From Datisca glomerata (lineage: Eukaryota > Streptophyta > Magnoliopsida > Cucurbitales > Datiscaceae), in contig QANY01013250.1 of the NCBI GenBank assembly GCA_003255025.1, forward strand, positions 1,302,001-1,366,000: DNA of 64,000 bases, given 5' to 3'. Of the stretch, positions 11,356 through 23,166 are shown in pieces. The notes beneath the pieces were generated by a model. The model was not told where the DNA came from. It searched no databases and saw nothing but the letters and a program-made list of their open reading frames with translations. The position numbers and the translations under genes are program-made. Within the stretch, counting starts at the first letter, position 1; each line of letters starts with the position of its first letter.

Positions 11356-13369
11356 TGTAATGACCGAGTGTGTTTTAAGTGGTAATTTAGGAATTTTCTG
11401 GCCACTCACACATTAATGCACTACACCCTAGCGAAACCCTAACCTTACATTATAAATATTGTATCTCAATCTCCATCCCTGTCTCTTTCGCAGCTTTCCT
11501 CCCCAACGAAACCCTCCTCTGCTTCTCCTTCATTCAATTTCTCTTCCTTCAGCGTTCTAATTCTGTAACTATTATTCACTTTCCCCCTTGCCTTTCTTTT
11601 CTATTTTCTTTTCTCTTTTCTCTCTCTTTTCAACTTAGATTTTTTATTAATGCGTTGACACATCAATATGAAATTTTGTTATCTAATTTCCAGCAGTTTA
11701 TATTCTTTTCCTTCACTACGTGTTAAGTCGTTCTTGCATCGTCGCCGTCCATCAATTCCGGTAAGGCGTTTGATTATCTCTCTTCTCAATCTTTTTCTTT
11801 TCTTTTTTCAACCGGTTTCATTGCTCTCTCTCTAAACTCGTCCCTGTTTCCTTTACTTAACTTTTCAATGGCAGCCCTTCACCGTCATTTTCTCTGGGTG
11901 TGTCAGTCCGTCGCGGCCCTCATCGCCGGTAAGCTTGTTTTTCCTCTTCTTCGTCTTTCTTTCTTCCTTTTCTCGCTCACTGTTCGGATGCAATTGGGTC
12001 ATGCGACCCAGTTGATTTTGACTCGAACTGACGTAGATATCACTCAGCCCGAACCGTTTCAACTGAACCAAATGACTCAATCAGACCAAACTAAGTCGGT
12101 TCAATCAAACCAGACCGAACTGGTTCAGACCATCTGATCATGTTGAACCGGTCTAAACCGCTTGATCAGTTTTGACCTGGTTTATTTCCCACCTCTTTTT
12201 AATCTCACTCGCCCTCCTGGTTTATTAAATAATTATAGCTATTATCTGAATATTTTGTGATCTGGGATCATTGGATTTCAGGTCATTAGTTGCTGAATTT
12301 TATCCATAACAATTCATGTAAGTGGACTTACATAGTCATTTGACTCATAAGTTATGAATGTAGTGTATTTAACTTAATATTGCTTTATTAATTTCTTTCT
12401 GAGATTTACATGCATTAACTATAACATTTATGTTCACAAAAAAGTTACATATTAGTCAGGAATATAAGTTACCACGAGTCATGAAATTAACTCAAGTGAA
12501 ATATTAACAAAGAGTAGACTTAGACATGTTCTTTAGTTTTCAAGTAATCAGAAAGTTCATGTCATGCTATCAATTAAACGGTTGAACGTCACCATGTTCA
12601 TGTCAACGTTCTTAAGGTTCAAATAACCTTCAGTGACACCAGCTTCAGGACAATCATTTCATCATATTCACGTTCATGTTAGAAGTTCAAGTGTGAAACA
12701 TGTTTGGTTTGATTGTTATTTAAAGAATACGTCTAGTCAAATCATGAAAAGACGAGTTACAAGTACAAGTTCAAGTTATGTGATAACCATGAATTCAACT
12801 ATGTTAATTACAAGTATTTTACTTGATATAATAATCAAGTGAATATGTTAAATTATAGTCGCATGGATTACTTGTTTACATTTATGATATAAGAAGCTTA
12901 TTAATATGTAAGTTTGCTTGCTGAGTATTCTTAATACTCACTCATCAATAGATGATTGTGTTGTAGGTGATGGCGAGCAGCGGGAGTGAGAGATTGCCAT
13001 GGTCAGTGAAATTTGAAAATTTTCAATTCTTCATGATTATAATACATTAAAAACAGATTTTTCGTTAAGTACAGTTGATACAGGAAGTTGTGAATTTCCA
13101 TGTTTTATCTTACGTTTATATGTTTAATTTTCACGTTTTATGGATATTTCACGTTGACTTCATAACAGATTAATACACCATTTTATTACAGTTTATTGAA
13201 TAAATATGTTTTTATATAACTCCATGCTTCCGCTATTCAGTGTTAAAATTAAGACAAAATTAGGGTTTTCAATTTAGAGATTTTCTTGAATTAAGGTTTC
13301 AATTGAATTTGGAGGTTTTGAATTGTGAAACTACATGCATTTTTAACCCTTGAAGATCGGGGCATTACA
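11356..13369. mobile_element. 2.0-kb element with TGTAATG/CATTACA ends (solo LTR candidate)
   Basis: Begins TGTAATGACC and ends GGGGCATTACA, so the termini are short inverted repeats with TG...CA, as in LTRs. The plus strand carries a TATAAATA box near 11,450, followed by a C/T-rich leader and a short open frame at 11,868-12,137 starting MAALHRHF. The minus strand is collinear with the repeat at 7.7-8.7 kb and contains a single copy of the 55-bp minisatellite unit (about 12,310-12,350). Flanking 5-mers (tttta and atttc) do not match, so no target-site duplication is visible. No protease, RT or integrase is present. A solo LTR is the best reading; a non-autonomous TIR element is the alternative. 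Confidence 0.5.
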
Positions 13370-13624
13370 ATTTCCTTCAAACAACACTGGAAATCCGGAT
13401 GACAATTATTCGATTATGGAAAAGATAATTTCCATAACCGAATTCACTAAAAAGATAATAAAAAATAATTAATTAATTTTAATTAATATATATTAAAAAT
13501 AATATATATTAATGATAGTATAACCTGAAACTTCTTAATAATGATATCTCATTAAGTGAAATTGTCACACAAATTAGATGATAGAATCTATCAAATGAAA
13601 GAGAAAATCATCAATCGAAAATTA

Positions 13625-13690
13625 TCAACAGCTGATTGATGATGTGGTATCTAAAAATTTGTTATTTACCTAAAAATTTGAAAAATCCAG
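13625..13690. repeat. Fragment related to the 53.7-kb inverted-repeat element
   Basis: The stretch aattatcaacagctgattga followed by aaaaatttgttatttacct matches the internal unit and the end of the element at 53.7-55.06 kb. It may be the right end of the Mutator-like element whose left end is near 1,137, but that pairing is inference. Confidence 0.5.
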
Positions 13691-13699
13691 AATACATTA

Positions 13700-14470
13700 A
13701 CACAGCTTTCAAAATATATATATTTGATGTAATTATTGTAATAATAAAAAAAACATGTTCCTTAGATCATATAACCAATAAAAATATCTCAAGTATAATT
13801 CTTTAAGATATTTTTGAATAAGTAAGACAGTAAGTGAGTAGAAACAATAAACCTTTGGAGAAGTTTTTCATAAAACTATTCCTCTATCTAAAAAAATCAA
13901 AATTGTGTATCTGGGGTTCACTATGTCCCCCACTAACTCAATATGCAATAACTGTATTGTCCATTATCTTACCACACGCTTAAGCCATTGAGTAATTGTT
14001 TCGGTAGTCAAGTTTATAAAAAATAATAACTTTAAAAGTTTAAATAGTTATTTTATGATTATTTGAAATTTTTAAGTGATTGATTAAATTTTGTAGTTGT
14101 CAAACTCAATTAAAAAATGATAACTTAAAAGGTTCAAATAGTTATAAAAATTATTTGTGCTCATCTATTTACATTTTTTGGAGATTTCAAGTCATATATA
14201 TTTAGTTGTTGTTAGAATGTGATGAATCGCTGAAGACTTCAAGTAGATACTATTGCTACTTAAAGTCTTCAAATAGACATGATTGATTACCTTAATCAAA
14301 TAGTCATTTAATTTTGGATTTATTGAAAAAATTAAGTAATTTATAAGAAAAAAATGTTGAGACATCAACTCTATGAACTCTATGAAAACATGAAAAGATG
14401 AAATCAAGGCTAGAAATTGTATAATCTTAGTGCTGAAATGAACATATTTAAAACATAATTCTTTTTAGAA
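13700..14470. other. AT-rich DNA, no gene
   Basis: No gene, RNA or repeat recognised. A faint internal repetition (aaaaataataactttaaaag near 14,020 and a similar stretch near 14,115) suggests an old duplication. Confidence 0.5.
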
Positions 14471-14477
14471 CATATCT

Positions 14478-15440
14478 AAACTACCAATCAAATTCTGGTG
14501 GGAAGCCTTCTCAACTGCTACCTATCTCATAAATATCCTCTATATACCAACACTATCTAATCTAAGTCATTATGAAAAGTTGTTTGGTAAAACACCTAAG
14601 TTTGATCACCTAAACGTCTTTAGATGTTCCTACTTCCCATTCTTAAGTCCCTATAACTCAATTAAGTTTTCCTTTCACAACAGAAAGTGTGTTTTCTTTG
14701 GTTACAATTCTTCTCACAAAGGTTATCTGTGCTTAGAACCTAAAACAGAAGAGTGTATGTTTCTAAGAGTGTCACTTTTAATGAGACTGAATTTCCCTAT
14801 AATGATCTCTTAGGCACTGTCCAAACTACTCCTAACACAACTCAACCTATACTTATGCAACATCTCTAATTCCAAGCTCTTTTCAGGTTCCATGTCAGGC
14901 TCCAGACTCTTCAGTGAACAATGATCATTCTCAGCATCACCCTTTTTGCAATTCTGGTCTTCCTCAACTGCAATTGAACCAACTCACTTAATAGGTAATC
15001 ATTCATCTCCTACTTCAGTTTCTCATGATGTATATGTTTCCCTAAATTATAGTTTTCTCGATAATATTGTACCATTTCACACTTCTCCTTTTACCTACCC
15101 TACCCTCACCCCCACTAACAAAATCAATGTGAGTTTTGTGCATCAAATGCTTACTAGGTCTAAGACATGATCATTGAAACCTAAAGTTTTCACCTCCTCA
15201 TGTGCAAGAACCTCAGCCTGTGTAAGAAGTTCTCAATAACAAACACTGGTTGGCATCTATGAAGACTAAGTATCAGGCTCTCCTTAATAATCAAAGTGCA
15301 ATCTCTTTGGCATCCAACCCTATTTTCCACTCTCGAACTAAACTTATAGAACTGGATGTCCATTTTATTCGAGAGAAGCTACTGTCCAAAGCCATAGAAG
15401 TAAGATATGTTCCATCAGCATCTCAAATTGAAATTCAACT
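14478..15440 (+). pseudogene. Copia retrotransposon pol fragment with internal deletion
   Basis: The segment at 14,478-14,760 reads as the end of a Copia integrase: FWWEAFSTATYLIN, then LFGKTPKFDHLNVFRCS, FFGYNSSHKGYLCL. The linker follows after a frameshift near 14,760, with HQMLTRSKT and a stop at about 15,168. RT then starts with NNKHWLASMKTKYQALLNN (about 15,232-15,288). The frame then jumps straight to the RNase H tail, SAISLASNPIFHSRTKLIELD and VRYVPSASQI (15,290-15,435). The whole RT palm and most of RNase H are therefore missing. Stops and frameshifts make it dead. It lies upstream of AMY2 in the same orientation. Confidence 0.85.
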
Positions 15441-15499
15441 GGTCTTATTTGATCTGGAGAGGTCAGTTTTCTGTATGGGATTCAAAAAGATATCTTACG

Positions 15500-15794
15500 T
15501 CCCAAATGCCTTATCATGGCAATCCGGTGGGCACTCGAAGCTTATGGTTTTCTTAACATTGGTCACCTCTGCATTGAATCTGATTATAACACTCTAATTG
15601 ATGGGTTGAGGGGTAAAAGTGTTCTAGACGCTAACACTGGAGCAATCTTAGTTGATATCCCACATCTCACAAGCCAGGCAAATTCTATTTCTTTCAAGTT
15701 CATTTCTCGCAATTGTAATAGATTAGCTCATCACCTAGCTTCAATTGGCTTTAGGGGAGATAATAGGTTTGCAAGGATATCATCTAGCATGTAA
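15500..15794 (+). pseudogene. LINE-type RNase H (RVT_3) domain fragment
   Basis: The open frame at 15,516-15,794 (92 aa) matches the plant RVT_3 RNase-H-like fold: AIRWALEAYGF, IESDYNTLIDGL (with the catalytic-type D of ESD) and NRLAHHLASIGF near the end. RVT_3 domains close plant LINE polyproteins and also occur as small host genes. It is joined to the Copia tail without a clear boundary (15,436-15,515). It lacks the first catalytic strand, so it is probably a fossil. A transcribed chimeric gene is less likely. Confidence 0.65.
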
Positions 15795-16285
15795 TTGTTT
15801 TCTTTGATTGAAATAAAGAAAAGAATGGAAGGATGAGTGTAAGGCCGACGGTTTAACATATTCTAAATCCCACTTCTAACTTATCGACGAAGATTTCACA
15901 AATAAATGAGGGCTTTAACATATACACTTGTCAATTAGGCAAGAAGCCTGCATACAACACCGTCCTAGTCCTTATCAACTTTGACTAATTAACTCAATGA
16001 AAGTATGAAAAGGTTGGCAAACCCTCCCAAAATAATTCGTGCGATTGACCATATAACTCCTAATACCCTGCGATTAGCAAATCAATCTAGGGATCCTTGA
16101 CGCGCCCCGCCCGCAACAAGCCAAGCCCGCCAATATTTTAAAACCAACGGCATCAAATCCACAACCACATCGAGATCTAGCTGGATCCTCTAAATCAGTC
16201 AATCTCAACCTTCCCACTGTCACCGTTGGATATGAACATTCGCCGCACTGTAAAGTTTGACATCCCCAATCTAAAAGCTAGTTTT

Positions 16286-16926
16286 CTTGTATAAAGCTGG
16301 GGAATTCTGTATCGGTTATCTTTTTGGTCGCGTCGCCGAATCGTTTTGTAAATTGCAAAAGTTCAATATTCTTTTTCGCTTTTTTATCTTACGGATGAAA
16401 TTCGTGATTCCGATTCGGTGGACTCTGTCGAATTTTCAGCTTTTTGTTGCTATTTTTAGGTAGAATAAACGCTAGCTCAATCTCACGCCCGCGGTAGCAT
16501 ATCTCTAACTTTGGTAAGTCTTCCCCGTTCAATTTTCTGATACACTCTTCTCCGTTATTATAATTGATCGTATAACTAGAATACTGCGCAAATTTTCTTC
16601 ACCGCATGCATGTTGCAGTCTGGTTTTTCATTGTTATTGTTGTCAGTTGCCGATGTGGTTGCTTGAACTGGATGTACCAATTACTAGGTTCGTGCAAGTT
16701 CATGAACCGCCTGCTCGTTCTGAGCTCAATATTTGTTTCTTAATTGATTTTATTTTCTTTAGTTTCACGGAAAGATTGGTTTGTATGACATGCGAGAAAG
16801 TGCAAAATCGGAAATGTCAGATAGAGATGAATGATTATCCACATGTAATAACATTTTAAGTGCATAGTTATTCTTTTCAAATCGCCGTGCACTATATTCC
16901 TATTTATCTATGCTTTCTGCAATCAG
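16286..16926 (+). promoter_or_regulatory. AMY2: AMY2 promoter TATA, 5' UTR and 5' UTR intron
   Basis: A TATA-like box (tataaag) lies near 16,290, giving an expected start of transcription near 16,320. A canonical donor (ttg|gtaagtc) at 16,514 and an acceptor (caatcag) ending at 16,926 delimit a probable leader intron, placing the start codon 33 bases into the next exon. The open frame inside (16,647-16,859) is intronic and not protein-like. The call rests on splice motifs only, with no transcript evidence. Confidence 0.55.
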
Positions 16927-16959
16927 GATCTGAGTTTGGACGTCAGCTTTTGAGTTTAT

Positions 16960-16982
16960 ATGGGTAACCAAAACAATGTATG

Positions 16983-17038
<56 letters not shown>

Positions 17039-20000
17039 TCAAACGAACAAAAACTCTTAGGATGAGACATTGCTACAGTGTAGTTGTAGCCTTCCTTACT
17101 CTGCTCTGTCTCATATTTTGCTAACTTGCAGGGATTTGATGAGAGCAATCCCCAGACAGATATTGGTATGTTTTTCCTTCCTTTGATTACAATATTCGTG
17201 TAATATTTTCCTTGTGATGACATTGAAGAATTAATAGAGATCATGAGATGTATGGTTATTATATAAAGAGTTTGCTATAAAAGGGTTTTTGATTTGTTTA
17301 TATTATCTGTGAATTATGAACTTCTGTGCCGGCATTAAGATCTAAAAGATCCCTTCTTAATCTCAAAAGCGAATATGGATTACTTTTCAGGTGCAGTACT
17401 ACGCAGTGGAAAGGAAATCCTTTTTCAGGTAATATGTTCATTATGGTTCTTGATCTTCAAAATAACCTTCTTGGACAATATGGATTCAGTATCCCATTTG
17501 CTTAGACAAAGATGCGCGAGTCTACTGATTCAAAATTTGGATGTATTCTGAAGTCCGGAATTTGTGTCAATTTAAAGATGTGATATCAGATATGGGAGGG
17601 GGAGTTCGTTACATATTTTAATTTTAAAGTCTGCAAGTACTTTGTAATAGGAACAACAAGTCTACAAATAACTCCTGTACTTGTAAATCTTAGAGAAGAT
17701 ATGATATGCAGGCCTTCAACTGGGAGTCTTACAAGCATGATTGGTGGAGAAATCTTGAAAAGAAAGTACCTGATATTGCGAATTCTGGATTTACTTCAGC
17801 ATGGCTACCGCCAGCAACTCATTCCTTCTCACCTGAAGGTTGGGGGAACTTCTAGTTGTACATACTCTCAAATACGGGCATTATACTAGGAAACAGATGT
17901 TTGTTTGTTTCTATTCTTTTTCTGCACACGTCTAACTACATTATCAGCCTTTTGGCACATTTGTCTGTCTCAGGTTACCTGCCTCAGAATCTTTATTCGC
18001 TGAACTCGTCATATGGTTCTGAGCACCTTCTGAAGGCTTTACTTGAGAAAATGAAGAAGTACAAGGTTAGAGCAATGGCAGACATAGTTATTAATCATCG
18101 TATCGGTACAAGTCAAGGACATGGGGGGATGTATAACCGCTATGATGGAATTCCTTTACCATGGAATGAGCATGCTGTAACATCTTGTACTGGTGGACTG
18201 GTATGGCATTTTGCACTCAAAAGACTTTCAAAAGACTTTTGACTCTGTTGGACACTACAAATGCATTTCTCCTTAAATTTCTTTATATTTTAGGGCAATC
18301 GAAGCACTGGGGACAACTTCCATGGAGTTCCAAATATTGATCATACCCAACATTTTGTTCGAAAAGATATTATAGCATGGCTACAGTGGTTAAGGAATAC
18401 TGTTGGCTTTCAGGACTTCCGCTTTGACTTTGCTAGAGGGTAAATGACGTTCCTCACTTACCAACATTAATGAATAAGAATGATATGTTGATTGTTCATA
18501 ATTTAGATCTCCTTTGTGCTTGAACTTAGTTATTCAGCAAAATATGTGAAAGAGTACGTAGAAGGAGCAAAGCCAGTGTTTTCTGTTGGAGAATATTGGG
18601 ATTCTTGCAACTATAATGGTCGTGGTTTGGACTACAATCAAGGTATATGACTTCATTTATGCTCATAACATCAAATAATGATCTCAACTCTGAGAAGTCA
18701 AGAGATAGTTTCTGGAGAGAGAAATAAACAAGTGAGGGGAAAATCCATGGGCCCTTTACCATAATCAATTTTGGCATGTAGAGTTATGTCTTATGTTCTA
18801 AATATACCTGTTTGTCTCTTATATTATTGGAAAGACTTGTTTTATAAATATGAAGTTATGAGCTTTGTTCATGCTACGTTGGTTATGCATATTCTCTAAA
18901 ATCTTCCTTCAAAAGTCACTTTTTTATATAATTGTTCCCTTGTGACTTAAGTGGAAATTTAAATGCAAAATTAGCTCGGTATGATTGGTCGTGCAAAGCT
19001 TTATGCGTTTCTTTACGGTTAACTTTGCAAACACGTCTTAGCAGTCACGCCTCTCGTGAGTTCAGTGAACTCTTCCTTCCCTATTGTTATATGCTTTAAG
19101 TTGTTGAAATTATCAAATTGCTATATGCTTTAGATTATTTATTTGATTCTTTCTTTTGTCGTCTCTCCACCTTCTCTGTGTTTTCATACTCCACATCAGA
19201 TAGCCATAGACAACGGATAGTAAACTGGATTGATGGCACTGCACAGCTTTCAGCTGCATTTGACTTTACAAGCAAGGGAATTCTTCAGGTGTGCGGTCAA
19301 TGTATTTTTTCCTTGGGACTCCTGATAATTTTAATAGCAACATGATTATGGAATGTTGGCTATGGTGGTCAGATCCTATCACAGACGTGTTACGAATTTT
19401 ACTGTACCCATTTACTACTTATCACTCCGATTAAGAAAAATCAATTTGCAATTAGTCGGTTTGTCAGATTTTTTTAATTTTTTTTATGTATTTTGATTTC
19501 TTATGGCATGCTATGTAATGATAAAGTTTGGGTCTGGACATAATGATACAAAGAATGCAGTTTGACCGCATAAGAATTACATGAATGATCAATCATCGGA
19601 TGAATTTCTATGTAGGAAGCTGTTAAAGGGGAATTCTGGCGTCTACGTGATCCTCAGGGGAAGCCACCTGGTGTAATAGGATGGTGGCCTTCAAGAGCTG
19701 TGACGTTCATAGATAACCATGACACAGGCTCGACCCAGGTACTGATGTTCAAAGTCATTCATCTAATTATGAACCAAGGGGGTTACTTGACAAATGTAGG
19801 TGGTCATAGCTTTGTTTTTAATGCTCATGCTGTCTGCATGGAGAGAACTAAACCACAATTTTTTTTGGCAAAACCTTCTTTATGTTATTCTCATAATCAT
19901 GTTATCCTTGCAGGCTCATTGGCCCTTCCCTTCGAATCATGTCATGGAGGTATGTAAATTGTAATTATCATTGATAAACTTTGGTTATTCTACCTCTTGC

Positions 20001-20565
20001 ATCATATTTCATGCAGGTAATACGTGCGTTAAACGAAACCCATATCCATCTTCCTTTTACTACAGCCATTATAGTTCAGGATTTGCAATAAATACCTCCT
20101 AAGATGTGGAAAATTCTGTGTCCTAAAACCAGCTCTCATTAGATATAACATTTTTTCTTATGTAATCTACTGTCTTCATCTTCTGCAGGGCTATGCGTAC
20201 ATACTGACCCATCCAGGGATACCAACTGTTTTCTATGACCACTTCTATGATTGGGGTGACTCAATTCACAATCAGATAGTGAAACTGGTATGCTTCAAGC
20301 CCAGTTCCTTTCACCTGAGGTGACTCTTTACAGCAAAAACTTTCCCTTTTAAACTTTCTATATTTGTTTGCAGATGGACATTCGAAAATGCCAAGACATT
20401 CATAGCCGATCATCTATCAGGATCCTAGAGGCACAACCAAATCTCTACTCTGCGATGGTTGGGGAGAAACTGTGCATGAAGATTGGTGATGGCTCATGGT
20501 GCCCATCAGGTAGAGAGTGGACTATTGCAACTAGTGGCCACAGATATGCAGTATGGAAGAAGTAA
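16960..20565 (+). CDS. AMY2: Alpha-amylase, AMY2 type (cytosolic)
   Basis: Endo-acting alpha-1,4-glucan hydrolase of family GH13. Coding exons: 16,960-16,977; 17,132-17,165; 17,391-17,428; 17,712-17,838; 17,974-18,200; 18,294-18,439; 18,530-18,642; 19,200-19,288; 19,616-19,738; 19,914-19,949; 20,189-20,287; 20,374-20,565. They join in frame to 413 aa, the length I recall for Arabidopsis AMY2. Conserved blocks are present: DIVINHR, the nucleophile in FRFDFARG (aspartate), the acid/base in SVGEYWD (glutamate) and the third acid in FIDNHDTG. All splice sites are GT-AG. The protein starts MGNQNN with no signal peptide or transit peptide, so it should be cytosolic, unlike secreted AMY1 and plastid AMY3. 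A 49-bp CT run sits in intron 1, 7 bases past the donor. No break was found, so the gene should be functional. Confidence 0.97.
16985..17033. repeat. (CT)n microsatellite in AMY2 intron 1
   Basis: Uninterrupted CT dinucleotide run of about 49 bp, beginning 7 bases after the donor of the first coding intron. In an RNA this is a long pyrimidine tract very close to a 5' splice site. Confidence 0.98.
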
Positions 20566-23127
20566 GTTCACTCCAACTTCCAAGTGACCACCTTTTTTGG
20601 TGCGTCTTTTCTATTTATACGGATGGGAATTAGGGAATTAGTCTGGTGCTGCTAGCTCCTAAGATCTACCACTTTAGTGTTGACAATAAGGTTTTATAAT
20701 CAATTAGTACTGGTAATAGTCTGAATAAACTCTTCAGTTTTACGTGAAACTGATGCTTCAAAGCAATGTTAATGTCTGCTTCTGACTACCTGTAAAATAT
20801 CACAAATATGTAAGCTTATAAATTTTCTGTGATTAGTAAAAAGTATTCGGTTCATGTTCCTCCAATGGGTCTCACTATAGTGCAAATAATTGACTAATTG
20901 TAGTCTTATCGAGTCTATAGTACTCGTCTCTACCTGGACATGACAAATTGGTCTGATTATTGGGAACTGTCATTATTGCGTTCTCCACAAAGGGATGTCC
21001 TGTTCTTTTCTTTACTCTTAATTTGCCAGGAAAAATAACCTTTCCAGTTGACTTTTAGTTATTCTTTTCCTTTTACCATAAAAGATGGACCCTTTGGGGA
21101 AATAGTTGAACAATTGGTAGCATCTAATGAAGAAGTTTCTTCATGAATCTAGAATGACAAGCCACAAAGAGTAAAGAATGATTTATAGTCCTATCAGAAA
21201 GACACAAAAAGAAAGTTTTTAGGCCCCATTGGAAAAATGTGACATTTTTTATTATCTCAACACATACCATCTATCATGGAGGATGGTACATTGACAATAA
21301 GGATTGAGGTCCTCTTGTTCAATGGAACACATGAGGGGTCATGTTTTATTTGAGTCATTGAGTTTAGGTTGATCTAACAAAAAAGAAAAAGAAAAAAATG
21401 TCAGATTTTTTTTCTCAGTGTTTGTGTTGAATGGATCTGAATTATTGAAATTTGATCTCAACGATTTAGATGAGAGAAATATAACCTCTCTTGTTGGGAT
21501 TGAGATTGGTTTTTCAATACAAGGATTAAACAATAGTAACAATAGTTTTTAGCCGAATAGAACATTTTTTAAGATGATATTTAACTGTAGTGGAAAGAAT
21601 TTGCATACGGATGAATGCAAATCACCATCATGCTACAACAAAAACTGAATTGACAAAATTGGATAATCCATCTGCCTACAACATTTGATTACGGGATGTC
21701 AGGACAAGACTTATAAAAATAAGATTTTATTCACAAACAAATTGATTATTCAATCTGCCTACAACATGTACTTGTACGTTTGTTTGTAACCAGAAGGTAG
21801 TTTCACTTATGGAATAAAATTTGTGTTTACTAAAAGGTAAAGGGAAATGAAGGAAAATGAATTCTCTTCTCCATTTCTCATTCATGTGCTTACTTATTCA
21901 AGGAGCGAAAAATAGTGGTTAGATCCACTAAATTCTTTCACAAGGAAATGGAACTCAATTTCTCTATCTCACGTCCGTAATTTTTTTTAAAAGATCTCAC
22001 GTCCGTAATTAAGTTCCCTTTCCGGAGGGAATCCATCTGAACTTTGATATTTTGAAATTTCCTCCGAGTCTTACAATACAACTACAAAAATACCTTCAAC
22101 TTTAAATAAATTTACCAAAAAACCAACCACTTTTAATTAGTAAATTAAATAATTTATTTAATGTGTGAAGAAAAAATAATAAAGATTAACTTATTTTTTA
22201 CATTGTAAATTACAAAATTAATTATTTTAATATTAGTAATCCATTTTATTACTTTAATTATGACTAATAAATTTAATAATTTATTTTATTTCATAATTAT
22301 TATTAATTTATTTTAATTAGTAAATTACATAATATTTTTTAATTATTACTAATCCGTTTAAACGTTAAAATTAATTTAAAAGTGTGAATAGTCTTTATAT
22401 TGTAATTTGAGTATTTTGATAAATGAATTTGATTATTCCAATTCTCGTTGTTAGTATACATATCAACAACATTAAAAAAATATCCTGATATTTAAGTAAA
22501 CATTAATGAAAATTATTAATTCTTTTTTTTTTTCATTATTTTTCTCTTCCATTTTTTTTATTCTCTTTAAATTCATCACTGTTTAGTAAACCCACCCCAT
22601 ATACTTAGGTTCATTACATTCAATAGAAGCAAGAAAAAGAAAAAGAAAATGGTTGATTCGAATCATAAATTTCTTATATCTAATCTTTATAACTATTAAA
22701 AAAGGACAAAAAAAGAAAAAGAAAACACATATGGTTTCTAAAACATATTGTACCTAACTAAGTCTTAAGCTGATAATAAAATAATGGAGATCACAGGTAT
22801 GGCTCAAAGCACACTGATAGAGCTCACATGGCAGTGAAAAGAGGGTATCGCACATCACAATCACAAACCATTCGTCTTCATTGTCATCATTTCATGTGTT
22901 GAACCTTTAAAAGCACTGACACTAAGCTTCAAATGACTAATGCTAGCATTTGGCATATTAGTCTCTTAGTAAAGATTGAGATTTTTTTTAACATGCGTCT
23001 ATCTTTTAGGGTACTTAAGACAACCAAATAGCACATCATAATTCTTTCTCACGTGATAGCAATTTCTGATATATGAAAACACTCATTTTCCAACTTTTAA
23101 TCATCACTCTTCTTACTTTCCCTACCT

Positions 23128-23166
<39 letters not shown>

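Noticed and set aside
11868..12137. 89-codon frame starting MAALHRHF as a host gene
   Set aside because: It lies inside the TGTAATG-bounded element, becomes low-complexity (Gln, Asn, Thr) in its second half, and has no recognised domain.
22790..22900. Possible duplicated AMY2 3' exon (gtatggctcaaagc)
   Set aside because: Only a short resemblance to the RYAVWK coding end; the frame does not continue as amylase.
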